From Strongylocentrotus purpuratus (taxonomy: Eukaryota > Echinodermata > Echinoidea > Camarodonta > Strongylocentrotidae): a stretch of DNA of 64,000 bases. Shown in pieces: positions 31,691 through 42,952 of this stretch (the stretch's first letter is position 1; the number at the start of each line of letters is the position of its first letter). The DNA is taken from NCBI RefSeq assembly GCF_000002235.5, contig NW_022145607.1:35997029-36061028 (forward strand). The letters are read 5' to 3'. A program made the position numbers and the translations under genes. Under the pieces are notes generated by a model. That model saw only the letters and a list, made by a program, of their open reading frames with translations, made no database searches and was not told the DNA's origin.

Positions 31691-32737
31691 CTGTACAGTC
31701 CTCATATCTACCGCTATAGCATGGTACTCCATGAAGAAAAGCATGATATATCTATGCCTCGAACAGGCTTTTAACAATTGCGTATATATCACGGTAGTTT
31801 AAAGGGGCACACTTTTTAATGTAAAAAATTATGTACAGGCTGCTCTTCTTGTATTAAGGGGATTTATCTCGAGAAGAGGCATAGTGATATCCTTTGAAAT
31901 GAGCACTACGACCAGTATGTTTTTTTTAAAGTGGCACTGTTTGTTCTTGTAATATTGGCGACATTGTGCTCCCCCCCCCCCCGCTCCCAGTTCAACTTCT
32001 TTGCACTTTTGATGAGAGCAATTAATAGAGTAAAGGAACTTATATAAGCTTCTCCAGTTCTTTAAACTATAATGGGAAACGTAAACAAAACCTTGGGCAT
32101 GAACATGATTATCAAGGACTTTTATCAGAAGAGAGGAAAGTGCAGTTATTTGGAAGAGAGCATATCCAAAGAAAAAATGGGGAATTTTCGGAGTATAAAC
32201 AGGAACCCTTATCCGAAGTATACTAACTGTTGGGTGGGATGCGGGCTCCATCCCAGTATACATCAATGATGTATGCTGCTAGCCTCTAGAATCTAGACGG
32301 CGGGTGGCTAGCCAAAGGGAATATTTTCCTTTTCCTCCCCTGTTGTAAAGCCGATATGTTAATACCAAATTCTAAAACTATATTCTAAAACTATAAGTTA
32401 CATTTATTCTCTGAAAGTGATGGACAGCTAGAATAAGTGCTCTGTGATCTCATTCTTCACTTCCTGGAAGCCAGCGATTTGTGTGTAGGCCATAAAGCGT
32501 TGTATTCATACTATTTTGCCATTTCTTCATGGCAGTAGCACAATAGGTTTTGAAATATCGAGCCATTACACCAATCGGCTATATTTAGCATGCATTGCGC
32601 GCACTCCATTTGCACATGTGTATGTACGCAGATCAACAAGGCGACAGAAAGTCATTCATTCTTTAACGAATTACGACACATGAATTGCAAGTTTCTTTCA
32701 GTGGATTTCTCATTTCAAGTGCACCAGATCATCCATC
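31691..32737. other. Upstream region of eIF1A
   Basis: Expected to hold the eIF1A promoter and 5' UTR. A poly-C run lies at 31971-31982. No TATA box or clear motif was recognised; the sequence just before the ATG is 'caccagatcatccatc'. Confidence 0.4.
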
Positions 32738-32753
32738 ATGCCAAAGAATAAAG
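32738..32753 (+). CDS. EIF1AX: eIF1A coding exon 1
   Basis: Only 16 coding bases: MPKNK plus one base, donor AAAG/gtgagt. The start matches the invariant eIF1A N-terminus. Confidence 0.93.
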
Positions 32754-35700
32754 GTGAGTTGTAAAAAATAACTCGATTTCATTCATTTTAATTCGAAATT
32801 TCACACAATATGTCGCCAAAGTTGACATCTGTGAAGTCTACAGTAGTCACTCAATGCAATGGGACTAAGGGAAAAAGTGTTGTGTGATGGACTGAGCTGA
32901 TGAGCTGATTATACTTTGTTTTCAATTGCTTAAAGTTAACAAAGTCATTGTTACAGAAGAAATTCTTTAGTTTGCATTGATTCTACATTTTCTTAAGTTG
33001 AGTTTATGAGAAAATTAAGTCGGACAAATGTTTTTTTGTCGATATTGAATGATGCCCATGACTTGAGTTGACCATCGCCATTTTGTTTATTTTAAGTTAC
33101 CTTGCTTGGGTTTAACATTTGAAATGCGTTGCTAAACTACATCAACGCACATGTCATAAATGAATGCAAATTTTGATTTTACAGGTGATGTATGTGAACT
33201 TCACCTTGATTTCAAATTGGTCCGAGAATGAGGATCGTCCGCATAAACGAGGATATCCTTGTAAACGCGGACAGATCGTGTCTTAAAAAATAAGGATCGT
33301 CTGCATTTTTGCAGACTTTTTTTCCTGTGGAGCTTTGCGGGTGTAGGGTTCCCAATTTGCACGCTGGCAATGCAAAAAACAGATTCTGCATAATAAGATA
33401 CCTTGGTCTCTGTACAAAGTCAATCAGGAAATCTGTTTTTCGCATCGCCAACGCGCGGTTTGGAAATAGATTATGCTTGACGGGATTAAACACTGTCTTA
33501 AGGTTTGTTGAAAGGTTGTATTCTTGATTTTCTTTACAGGAAAGGGAGGAAAGAACAGGAGGAGAGGAAAGAACGAGAACGAGTCCGAGAAAAGAGAACT
33601 GGTCTTCAAAGAAGACGGACAAGGTCAGTGAATCCTGTCAGGATTTTTTTGTTTGGGGGGGGGGGGGGGGGAGAGGGAGAGACAGAGGAGGGGGTAGGAA
33701 CTCTGTGACCATCGGAGATGCATGGTAATTTTCTCTATGTTCATAATATTTATTTCCATTTTGGTATTTTGCTGTCACATTCAAAAGAAGTTAACTGGGA
33801 AATAAGTTCATAACTTGAATGTCTTTGGGACTCCATTCTAGGAAATCTTATATTAAATATTTTTACATTGTATTGTAGTCCTTGTAGATTTGCATCCCTG
33901 AAATTTGGTCAGCCTTTGGTAGGAGAAAAAAAATCAATGAATATTTTCAATAAGAATTGTTTATCATTGAGTACATGTGGGACAAATATTTTAGTCTTTT
34001 TTTAACAGACATACTGTATTAACTATAAGGGAAATTTAGTGAAGGAAAACTTAATTAACTTATAGAACAAATGTCAACCCCCCTTGCAACCTTTAAAGTA
34101 GACAGAATCTCAGATCTTTTTATTTTAATTTTTTAATTTTTGATGAAAGACGGAAGTAGGAATATTGTCTCTCTGCATTTCAATCATAGTGTTACTCACA
34201 GGCTCTGATTGACAAATGAATGCTACATGGTTTTACACACTGTATTTGTATTAATTGCTTATTTCTTTCTACAGAGTATGCTCAGGTGATTAAGATGCTT
34301 GGTAATGGAAGGTTAGAGGCGCTGTGTTTTGATAGCAAAAAGAGGTTGTGTCACATCAGAGGAAAATTAAGAAAAAAAGTGAGTATGTTGTTGGAATTAT
34401 TATGGCATACAAAGCAAAGTATTATTTGGTGTTTAAAGGCATTGTTTAACAATGTTTCCACTTTTACAAATCAAAATGCATGGCCTATGTGTATCAGTGT
34501 CTGTGATATGGTGTAGTATTGAAGCCCAAACAAAATTGCGCTCCAAAATGATAATGAAGTGCCTCAAAAAAGTAACAAATTTTGAGTGACCTGTTTTCCC
34601 ATACTCATTTTCCCCATTAGACTGTAGTGTTATTAAAACCGTTGGGATAATCAGACAGGCGATCGGCTTGTAAAAGTCATGGGATTCCTGACTGCGCTAT
34701 AGGTTTATAATTATGATTGCAACATGAGCTAAATCCAGAATTTTGTTTAGAATCTGAGGCAAAGATACCCAATCCCTTTAATACACTTCAAAGTAATAAG
34801 TACCATTTTGTGGAAAATCTGTTTATAACATATTTATTTGCTCATTATATGATATTAAGCAAATAATTACTGTTGGTGAAGGTGATGGGACAAACTATCA
34901 CTTCCAAGGCGATCTGGATGTAGCTATCTTTCCGAAGCGAAGCTGAGGAAAGATAGCATATACAATACATTCAGATCGCAGAGGAAGTGATAGTTTGCCA
35001 TCATCTGAAACCAAAAGGTGATTATTTGCTTTATATTCCACATGTGAAACAATTTAACTACAGAAGTCAGAAAGAAAAGGATGTGTATTCATCTACAAGA
35101 GACACCTAGGCCCAAATTCACCCCAAAAAAGTTTAACCCAACCCCTCCTTTGTGCGCGCATGTGTTTTCTTTAATTGCGGGCATTGGTAATGCACGCTTA
35201 TTTACGCCTATTTTAGTGCGCTTTTGGATAAGAAAGTACGCAGTGCAACACACTTTTATCCAAGATAGTACACAGTGCAGCCCCCCCCCCCCCCCCCACT
35301 CCGAGAACGAATGGACCCCATGCGTGTTGCCAAAATGTCCTTTTCGTAACAAAAGAAAAAGGTCGACCCGGCTGCGACGGGTAGTCGAATGCTCGAGTAC
35401 CCGCACGGTTGACAACTACTCGGGTACGATTTCTCGTACCCGAATATTCGGCCGCAAAAAAAAAGAATTAAAAAAAAAAAAAAAAAAAAATGTCCAGGCC
35501 CACGCTTAGCCGTGCCAGGGAGAGCGGCGTCCGCTGGCATGGTACCGTCGGTAAAAATGTTTCCCAACTCAAGCACTGTCTAACTCACCTTTCAGAAACT
35601 GGGACCAAATGTCTGGATTTCTGTTTGGACTTGGAGGGAAATGGATTATTCTGCCATCTTTGGTTTTTAAAACAGCATTGTTTACTGTTATTATTCTTAT

Positions 35701-37122
35701 TAAATCGGCGCCTTCAACTGCAACTCAAAGTAAAGTTGCATGCGTTTTCAGCGAGGGACCTTAGAAACTGCCGAGTGGTATGGTAGTGGCAAAAAATGAA
35801 GAAAAAAAAAAAAAATCAAAAAATCAAAAAATTTAAAAAAAAATCAAAAAAATTATAAAAAAACATGGCGTCCGAATATTCGAGTATTCGCCTGTGAGCC
35901 TGGGAGTGTACTCGGGTACCTCATTACACTGTTGAGCACAGCCCTAGTATTGACTTTACACACCAGACTTTTGCTGAAAAGGGGGGATGCTGAAAAAGGC
36001 TCGTATACAAAAGAAAAAGGTCGAGCCGTATTGACTTTACACACCGGACTTTTGCTGAAAAAAGGGGGGGGGGGGGGGTCGGTTGGAACACGCATATGCG
36101 TACCCTAAATAACACTGAGTGGGGGGGGGGGCCGGGAGTGCAGCGCTGTAATTCTATAGAACAAAGCTATTAATTTGAGAGATCGGCGAAACACAAAAAT
36201 ACTGCAGGGCGATTGATAGGCGCATCTATCTTTCTTCACATGATTTACTTTTGACCAATCATAGAGCTAGATTAATGTTGTTGGCCATAGAAGCTGGACT
36301 GAAATTGAAATAAGATAGAATCATAGCTTGGCTACCATAACATTCAGCCCTTCTAGAACAAATTGTAGAAAGGCAGATGCAATTCAAAGCATAATATTAT
36401 CGTTCTAAATGGATTATTTGATTTCTTGCAGGTTTGGATCAATCAAGGTGATATCATATTGATTGGTCTGCGTGATTACCAAGACGAGAAAGCGGATGTC
36501 ATCCTCAAGTACAATGCCGACGAAGCAAGAAACCTCAAGCTCTACGGAGAACTCCCGGAGAATGCCAAGATCAACGAATCGAGCGCGTTCGGTCAGGACT
36601 ACGAGGATGATGAAGTGGCGTTTGACGATCAAGGCTTTGATGATGACATAGGGGATGAAATAGCGGGGGTAAGTAGCATCTACATGTAGGAGTAGTTGGT
36701 TTGCAGCCTTGTTGATGTGATGATAAGGAGCGATGATATAAGACATGGAATAGAATCAAACATCATCTTAAAGAGAAGGTTGAGTTCTAGGGAGAGGTGA
36801 AAAATAAGTTGTAAGCATTATCGTTGTTATCATGCAAGTGTGGAAGAACATCAGAGTAAAAATGTACCCTGAAAAGCATGGCCCTTCAAATGCCTTTATA
36901 CCTTTTATGGCACATGTTTGTGTATACATCTTTCTGTGTACAGTGCGTTTTACTTTACCAAGACTGGGCAAATTTTCTTATCATTTTGATGACTCCAGAA
37001 CCGTGCATTACACACCAATACTTATATGCTAGATGATCGACCTTTTCCAATCGATTCCGCACATTTCTTTCTCAGCATGCTCTGAATTTGATTTTTGTTC
37101 CCCCCCCACTCTACAGATTTAG
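32738..37122 (+). CDS. EIF1AX: Translation initiation factor eIF1A, five coding exons, complete
   Basis: OB-fold factor that helps the 40S subunit bind initiator tRNA and scan for the start codon. Exons 32738-32753, 33540-33623, 34275-34378, 36432-36668 and 37117-37122 give 148 residues (human 144). The first 33 residues, [20 protein letters not shown] to KEDGQ, are identical to human. The OB-fold core follows: [50 protein letters not shown]. The C-terminal tail is acidic (GFDDDIGDE) and ends IAGI. All introns are GT-AG and phases join (1,1,0,0). The last exon contributes only ATT plus the stop TAG. If that intron were retained, the protein would end VSSIYM instead. The gene is single-copy-like and intact. 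Confidence 0.95.
33225..33480. mobile_element. Relative of the 26598-27015 element in eIF1A intron 1
   Basis: Shares 'ggtccgagaatgaggatcgt' (inverted end in the other copy), 'cataaacgagga' and 'gtaaacgcggacaga'. The terminal inverted repeat is not complete, so this is a diverged or truncated copy. Confidence 0.55.
33540..33623 (+). CDS. EIF1AX: eIF1A coding exon 2 (basic N-terminal tail)
   Basis: Acceptor ctttacag; encodes [20 protein letters not shown] then LVFKEDGQ; donor caag/gtcagt. The basic tail binds the 40S decoding region. Confidence 0.95.
34275..34378 (+). CDS. EIF1AX: eIF1A coding exon 3 (OB-fold first half)
   Basis: Acceptor tttctacag; encodes [20 protein letters not shown] then [15 protein letters not shown]; donor gtgagt, phase 0. 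SKKR replaces the human GVKR. Confidence 0.95.
34506..34784. mobile_element. Family C TTAA element, copy in eIF1A intron 3
   Basis: Inverted relative to 17685-18069: 'gaagcccaaacaaaattgcg', 'ttgagtgacc', 'cgatcggcttgtaaaagtca', 'gagctaaatccag', ending CCAATCCCTTTAA. The first terminal part is missing. Confidence 0.65.
34855..35038. repeat. Foldback element, arms about 85 bp, in eIF1A intron 3
   Basis: Arms begin 'agcaaataattactgttggt' and end in the complement 'aaaggtgattatttgct'. Inner matches include 'ctatcacttcc'/'ggaagtgatag' and 'gctatctttcc'/'ggaaagatagc'. The central loop is about 10 bases. Confidence 0.75.
35355..35948. mobile_element. Probable hAT-like element rich in 'cgggtac' and 'gaatattcg' words
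   Basis: The right side ends 'gttgagcacagccctag', typical of hAT ends read in reverse (CTAGGGCTGTGC). Inner inverted words 'actcgggtac' and 'ccgaatattcg' occur on both sides (35418-35450 and 35872-35920). The left end is not clear. The flank word 'caaaagaaaaaggtcgaccc' at 35350 resembles 36008-36027, suggesting local duplication. It contains A-rich homopolymers. Confidence 0.45.
36432..36668 (+). CDS. EIF1AX: eIF1A coding exon 4 (OB-fold second half and acidic tail)
   Basis: Acceptor cttgcag; 79 codons from [20 protein letters not shown] to [10 protein letters not shown]; donor GGG/gtaagt, phase 0. Confidence 0.95.
36766..36985. repeat. Interspersed repeat shared with 18295-18535 (inverted)
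   Basis: See 18295-18535; lies in the last intron of eIF1A. Confidence 0.6.
37117..37122 (+). CDS. EIF1AX: eIF1A coding exon 5: one codon plus stop
   Basis: A pyrimidine-rich tract and ctctacag precede ATT TAG. Joining here gives a C-terminal isoleucine, as in other eIF1A proteins (...DIDDI in human). The exon boundary is predicted from the acceptor and from conservation of the terminal Ile. Confidence 0.72.
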   Translation: M

Positions 37123-39383
37123 CAGCGTGAGAGACAACAGGATGGGATCCACTCTGTGTGCCTCTGGTTTCAGTCTTGTGCAATGGAATTTAGCAAAGGA
37201 CAATATAACATCGAACATCCACTCCTTTACTTCATGGAATCTTGGTCAGAAGGGGTTATGTTTCCATTTTTTTTTCATTCTGTGTGAGAAGGTTAAATAC
37301 TCCTTATCTCCATCAAGTTTTGACCAAATCACACAGTTATTAAGGGTTGAAACAGGTTGAAAGTATAGACTATTCCAAACCTTTTTCTTCCTCATTCTGT
37401 TGCATTTCTATCTAATGTAAATGTGTATGTTTTGATTTCATTTTTAAATCTAATATTTAATAAATTTTCCTATGAGGAGTCTAATGGGTATCAGACTGTC
37501 TAACTTCCGTAATGGACAAAATACATATTATATTTAATGGCCCTTTTATTTGGAAGAGGGGGGGGGGGGGGGGGGAGGGGGAGGGGGAGGGGGAGGAATC
37601 GCTTTCAAAGGGGGCATACCCCTTTTGGAAGCTGAACCAAAGAAAGAAACAAATTATCCCAGAATTAATCTCTCCAGTCTGTATATGTTTGATGATTCAG
37701 TTTTCCCCATTTTTGTTTGTGGTAAAGATGGCAGCGGTGGGCTTATTTGAACAGATTTGAACAGTGTAATGTGAGTGAACTGTGGCACGATGCCCTAAGA
37801 ATTCCTGCATCATCGTCTGTACTGTACAAAGGAGTGTGGATAAATTGTAATATAAATTTCATTGCACAAGCTACTGTAGATAAGAGAACATACAACAAAT
37901 GAGGAGAAGCCAGGGCCCGTAAGGGACAATATTGCCTTTGTAAAACTGCATGCTATTTCATATTCACATAAACAAGGCCAATTATATAGCCATGCATGAG
38001 CCGATCACATGCATAACTGACTTGTGAATAATAATAAATGGACATATTTTTGTCCTAAAGAGAAATGCATAATGACTATATTGGCACGATGCAGTTTAAT
38101 AGCAATTACAATGCGGAGATAAAACAATGTAAAGAGGAAGTTGTTTTAAGGCTACATGTTCATTTGTCGGTGCATATTTGAATTTTGAAGAAGTTTAAAT
38201 TTTCTTCCAAATGCAAGACTGCTTTGTAATTCATAAACCTGTCTTGGATTTTTCTTTTCTTTATGGTTTCTAGACTAGTTTGGGAGAGATATTGAATGTC
38301 TGATCGCATTATTGACTTTAATGTTATGCTGAATACGTAAAAATGAAGATAAATTAAAGTCTACTGCTAAAGTCATTCATTTCAACAACACATTTATTGC
38401 ATCCAAACACCGTGGCATTGTTAGGCCCAGCAAGACTGATGTATTGGAAAGGATTGATTACGGTATTAAGATTATTTTTTTGCAATTAAAATTGTTTTTC
38501 ATCAATCGCTCTGATTCTATTATAAAATCTTCAGCACTTCCACCCAGAAAATCAAGTATTGTACGTTATTATGTCTTGTCTTTGGAATTTTTTTTTACAA
38601 TGATTAATATATATTTATTACCATTCCCATCATTTCAACAGGTTTGATACACTTTCTCCATATAAGCAAGTTGCATGATATTAGAGTATTTTTTCTTTTG
38701 GATAGGGCATACATTGTAATTTTAAGACTTATCGTTTGACAGTCGTATTGGTTAAATGTGTTTGTAATACGTCAAATAAAGAGCATTCAAGAACCTTACC
38801 AGGATGATTTCACGGCAAGGATAAATAATTATTGATCAAGAAAATGGTTTAGATGAGCTCTGTACAAGAAACTGAATTTGTTTTCCAAGTTTTGTAATCT
38901 GCATACTAGTTGTAGAATTTGAGTCAGCACCGAAGTCAAATCATTGCCTGATGACTATTTTTTGTGCTATATTATGTTTTGTCCATGTACATGAAATTAC
39001 TTTCTCATGTAGCTTGTATAAACTTTCCATTCAGATATCATTTACTTTCTGTATAGGCATGTTCACATATACCACAGTAAACTGCCACAGGTATTTTTTT
39101 GTTTTAGTGGGTGGGGGATATTAAATTAAGGGCCAGTGGAAATTTTAAAAAAGTGTCTGCATGCCACAAAACATAGTGCACCTACTCACTTGATCTGTGT
39201 GTCATAATAATCTAAAGATCTGAAGAAATTACCATGGTGAAACCACCTTGGTTACATGTTCTGTGGCTTTTGCGAACATGTAGTAAGGCTTTTGCTTTAG
39301 CTCTCCCAGTCATTTAATCCTAGAAGCAAGTGCCAGCATTGTTATGTACTTACCGGTATTTAAACAGGCAGGGATTACACATG
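37123..39383. other. eIF1A 3' UTR and flank
   Basis: Contains a G-rich stretch (37558-37598, runs of G with single A). Otherwise AT-rich, with no further coding exon recognised. Confidence 0.5.
38775..38780 (+). promoter_or_regulatory. Candidate eIF1A polyadenylation signal
   Basis: AATAAA 1.65 kb after the stop codon. Earlier AATAAA hexamers (for example near 37460 and 38032) are alternatives. No transcript evidence is available. Confidence 0.35.
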
Positions 39384-39558
39384 TACAGTAAACCTGCTTT
39401 AGCAACCACCTGTATAGAAAGATTTTCTGTTTTCCTTGAATACATTACATTTCCCTTCTGAAACATGTACTAAAGGAACCTGTACATAAAGACCACCTGC
39501 CTATAGTATTACTTTTCTTGTCTCTTTTGAGTGGTCTTTCTATACAGGTTTCACTGTA
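39384..39558. mobile_element. MITE of the TACAGTGAAACCTG family, copy 2
   Basis: Left TACAGTAAACCTGC, right CAGGTTTCACTGTA; TA at both edges; interior 'gaccacctgcctat'. Confidence 0.78.
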
Positions 39559-40318
39559 CATGTTACATGTAGTAGTAGCATGAGGTTATAAAAGTATATC
39601 TTATTTTAGTTTTTCAGTGATTTAGGGAAGGTTAGGTAAACCTTAAATGCACTTTTTTATTTGGTTTTCTTTTACTTCAGCATATTACATTCTGTAGGTT
39701 TTGGGAATAGGACATAATGCCACATTTTTTCATTTCTTTGATAGCTAGGGTTTGGATCTCACATCAAATGTACATGTTCTTTTATCAGTCCATACAAACC
39801 ATTCAATTTGAATCAATAATTGCCATGGTATGATTAGTGTAATTTATAAAGATTAAAATTGAGAGATATAGACAAAAAGAATTAAAAGAAGCCAGCAACG
39901 TGGTTTTAGACAATGAATATTAAGATACTGATGTATAAAATAAGTTCTTTTTCTAAAGAATGAAATATTCAGAGAAGTAGAGATGAATTTTGGTAACCAT
40001 ACAGAATTAGCTGAGAAGAATATTGATTTACACTGTGTATAATTTGCATATATGGAATCTCGAGTATCAGACACACTTTTTATAAGTGATATGGCTGTAA
40101 ATGAACTCCTTATGAGCATGCAAGACAAGGCCATTTTTGTTATAACAAACATTTTATGTTAAATAGCAGGCATTATGAAGTAAAACACTGCAAATAAATT
40201 CCTTTATGACAAAATTAATGAAGACTTTGCATTTCTTTATTCATACACTGCATTAAGAGTGATGTGAACAGTGGAGTATGTGATTGTGTATCCTAGTCTG
40301 AAACTTTAAATCTGCAAT

Positions 40319-40485
40319 TACAGTCAAATCTGGTTGAGTGACCACCTGCCTACAAAGACCATATTTTATGTTTCCCTCGAAAATGGTTTCTCATTTGAAA
40401 CGTGTACTAAAGGATCCCCGTCTACAAAAACCTCTTTTTGTGTTTCCCTTGGGCGGCCGCTATAAGACAGGTTTTTGACTGTTCC
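40319..40485. mobile_element. MITE of the TACAGTGAAACCTG family, copy 3
   Basis: Left TACAGTCAAATCTG, right CAGGTTTTTGACTGTT. The interior shares 'tgtttccctcgaaaatggtt' with other copies. Confidence 0.72.
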
Positions 40486-40845
40486 GGTATAGTGAAAGAT
40501 CAATTAGAGATGCAGGTACATGTACTAAATGTGCATTTCTGATTGAATAAAATCCCTGTTGGTGTTACTGTGAGGGATAACGCGTGATCATCGGCATTCA
40601 AAAATGAAAAAAAAATAGCCGGATATTATCATATAACCCTATTTTGGATATTTTCAAAGCTTAAATTTAATTTCCCCCCCCCCCCCCATTTTCAGCATTA
40701 AGAAAAGGTCGCTGAACAGTGAAGTAATGAATATTCATCAGATCAATAAGAAAATGTCATGTTGTTTCATTGGAATGTGTTTGATGTCTTAGGGACTCGA
40801 CTTGACTCGTATCAATATTTGTTTTCAATCATTATAGTCTATAAT

Positions 40846-40960
40846 TAGAGGTGTTGTGGTCTAGTTGATAGTCAGCGGACTGTAGATCAAATGGTTCACT
40901 GTTCGAGTCCCGCCACGCCACTAATGTCCTTTGGCAAGGCATCAATCTAAATTAAATGGG
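40846..40960 (+). mobile_element. tRNA-derived SINE fragment
   Basis: The head has TGGTCTAGTTGATAG (A box) and TGTTCGAGTCC (B box), followed by 'gtcctttggcaaggcatcaat', which matches the body of the SINEs at 16531 and 47449. The 3' part is missing. The tRNA-like ends GGTGTTGTGG and CGCCACGCC pair only partly. Confidence 0.7.
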
Positions 40961-42339
40961 TACCGGTATGAGCACCACTTGAAGGGTGCAAACGACACGA
41001 AAGAGAGAAAGAAAGGGGGAATCTTGTTTATAGGGAATGCTACTGATCAAGTTTTCTATAATGGAGAACTTTCTATTTGTGAGTTTTTAGGTGGAATTTG
41101 TGCTGTGCCAAGGCATCAATCTTAGGTGGACATATCGGTGATAACACAAAATGATACTGTGTTCTAGCAATAAATGTCAAGCTACGGAATTGCGTAAACC
41201 ATGAATGAATCACACTTTAGATTTATATATCTTTTTTTTACAAAGAGTGCTTTTATTTTACAAATAAGCAGGAATATGCATGCTTTACATCATCACTATT
41301 CACAATGTAGATTATTACATGAATGATGTTCCATGTACAACATTTGGCAATATCTATGATACACAGTAGATTTACAAAATCCTAAAGTGAATGTCTTTCA
41401 GATTTATGACAAAAATGGAAGAAGTGACCGTATTCCCATCATGCCATTACTTGAACAATATTGGCTCTTTCATGCTTTGTTTGGATCGAAGGTGGTTCAC
41501 TATTCTATTCCAAGTAAAATGGTTTGTGAATCCAATGACTGACAAATTAATGTACCTTTACGCACTTTGCTCAGTTAATTATATCTGGGGAAAAGTGTTT
41601 CATAAACATGTTGAAAGGCATGCATTGTCTCCCCTACATTCTATCATTAGAAAAAGGATCACTTTTTGAACATTAATGCCATATTTCAATTGGTTACAGG
41701 TCTCAGCACAACCCTGGAATTTTGCATTGAAACTATCACTAAAACCATATGGGAGAAGTAAACTGAATCAAAATTGGTTGAGAAATAACGAAGAAGCATT
41801 TTCATATACAATGGCACTAGTGCACTTCACTACCTATTTTTATGTAAATTGACCCTTAAGACTTTTAGACAAGCTACATCTTTATTTAGTCAGTCTACAA
41901 TATATATTCCCAGGATCACGCAAAATGATTCTAGGAATTAAAACAAATATTTCAGAAGCAGGATGGACAGATATGCCATTGCAAGATGATAAATTTAGGT
42001 AAAATTCATTATCATGTGAGCATTTGAAAGCTACATTTCGATTTTGCAAAGACAAGCATATTATGTCTTCAGATAAATTCTGTTATGCACAGTTCAGGAA
42101 TGTTCACATGAAAGATGACATTTCAAGCCTTGTAAATTCAATTGAATAAATTGAACCATTTCCAGTATTTAAATTCACTGATTGAACCAACAGCTTTTGC
42201 ATTAGTAATAATTTGTTGCAAACTTTCGATATCATGAAATTAGCCTCAAAGGGCCTCCAGAAACACAATTATAAAACGAGCTGAAGTGTGCACCTGGTAA
42301 GATTCCATCTACTATCAAGGGAGATTTACGTGGTACAAT
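40961..42339. other. Downstream flank of EED, possible 3' UTR
   Basis: AT-rich. Minus-strand AATAAA hexamers occur (for example near 41881-41887), so part may be EED 3' UTR. Nothing coding was recognised. Confidence 0.4.
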
Positions 42340-42850
42340 CGCATTTTTAGAAGGTACCCTTTGATGAATTGATAGTAGTTTACTTGGTAGGATCCCATCT
42401 TTAGAAGGTACCCTTTGATGAATTGATAGAGGTTTACTAGGTACAATCCCATCTTTAGAAGGTACACTTGAATAAATTGATTGTAGTTTACATGGTACAA
42501 TCCCAGCTTTAGAAGGTACCCTTTGATGAATTGATAGTAGTCTACTTGGTGTGATCCATCTTTAGAAGGTAGTTTACTTGGTACAGTCCCATCTTTAGAA
42601 GGTACCCTTTGATGAATTGATAGTCATCACCAGAAGGTACCCTTTGATGAATTGATAGTAGTCTACTTGGTGCGATCCTATCTTTAGAAGGTACCCTTTG
42701 AAGAATTGATAGAGGTTTACTTGGTGCGATCCCAGCTTTAGAAGGTACCCCTTTGATGAATCGATAGAGGTTTACTTGGTACGATCCCGTCTTTAGAAGG
42801 TACCCTGTGATGAATTGATAGTAGTCTATTTGGTGCGATCCCATCTCCAG
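42340..42850 (-). repeat. 54-bp minisatellite overlapping the EED stop codon
   Basis: Read on minus, units carry 'ggtaccttctaaagatggga' followed by 'tcgtaccaagtaaacc' and 'tatcaattcatcaaag'. The gaaggtacc landmark falls at 350, 404, 458, 512, 565, 598, 633, 687, 741, 796 and (diverged) 850 after 42000, so the period is 54 with two shortened units. The last unit contains the EED codons for TIWRWDRTK and the stop. Confidence 0.88.
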
Positions 42851-42952
42851 ATGGTACCATCATCACATGCAGCAAGGAGGATGTTACCGCTGGGATTGAG
42901 AGCTGTCTGGCGGATGGCTGATACACACTTCGGATGAGTAAATGTGGCGCAT
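42826..42952 (-). CDS. EED: EED coding exon 11 (last blade and stop)
   Basis: [41 protein letters not shown] and stop TAG. It completes the seventh blade and ends like vertebrate EED (IWRWDRLR). The terminal codons are the first unit of the 54-bp minisatellite. Confidence 0.96.

Noticed and set aside
31829..32266. 145-residue minus-strand frame upstream of eIF1A
   Set aside because: No recognisable domain, includes a poly-Gly stretch from a C run, and no splice or start context; treated as chance.
36414..36746. 110-residue frame antisense to eIF1A
   Set aside because: It is the shadow of the eIF1A exon 4 coding sequence on the other strand.
42315..42844. Repetitive proteins (YQFIKGYLLKMG units) on the minus strand
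   Set aside because: The 54-bp minisatellite unit is a multiple of three, so frames persist; the region is downstream of the EED stop.
42340..42850. CRISPR-like array
   Set aside because: Regular 54-bp units have no distinct spacers, and the DNA is animal with introns. The 114-bp and 92-bp arrays fail for the same reason.
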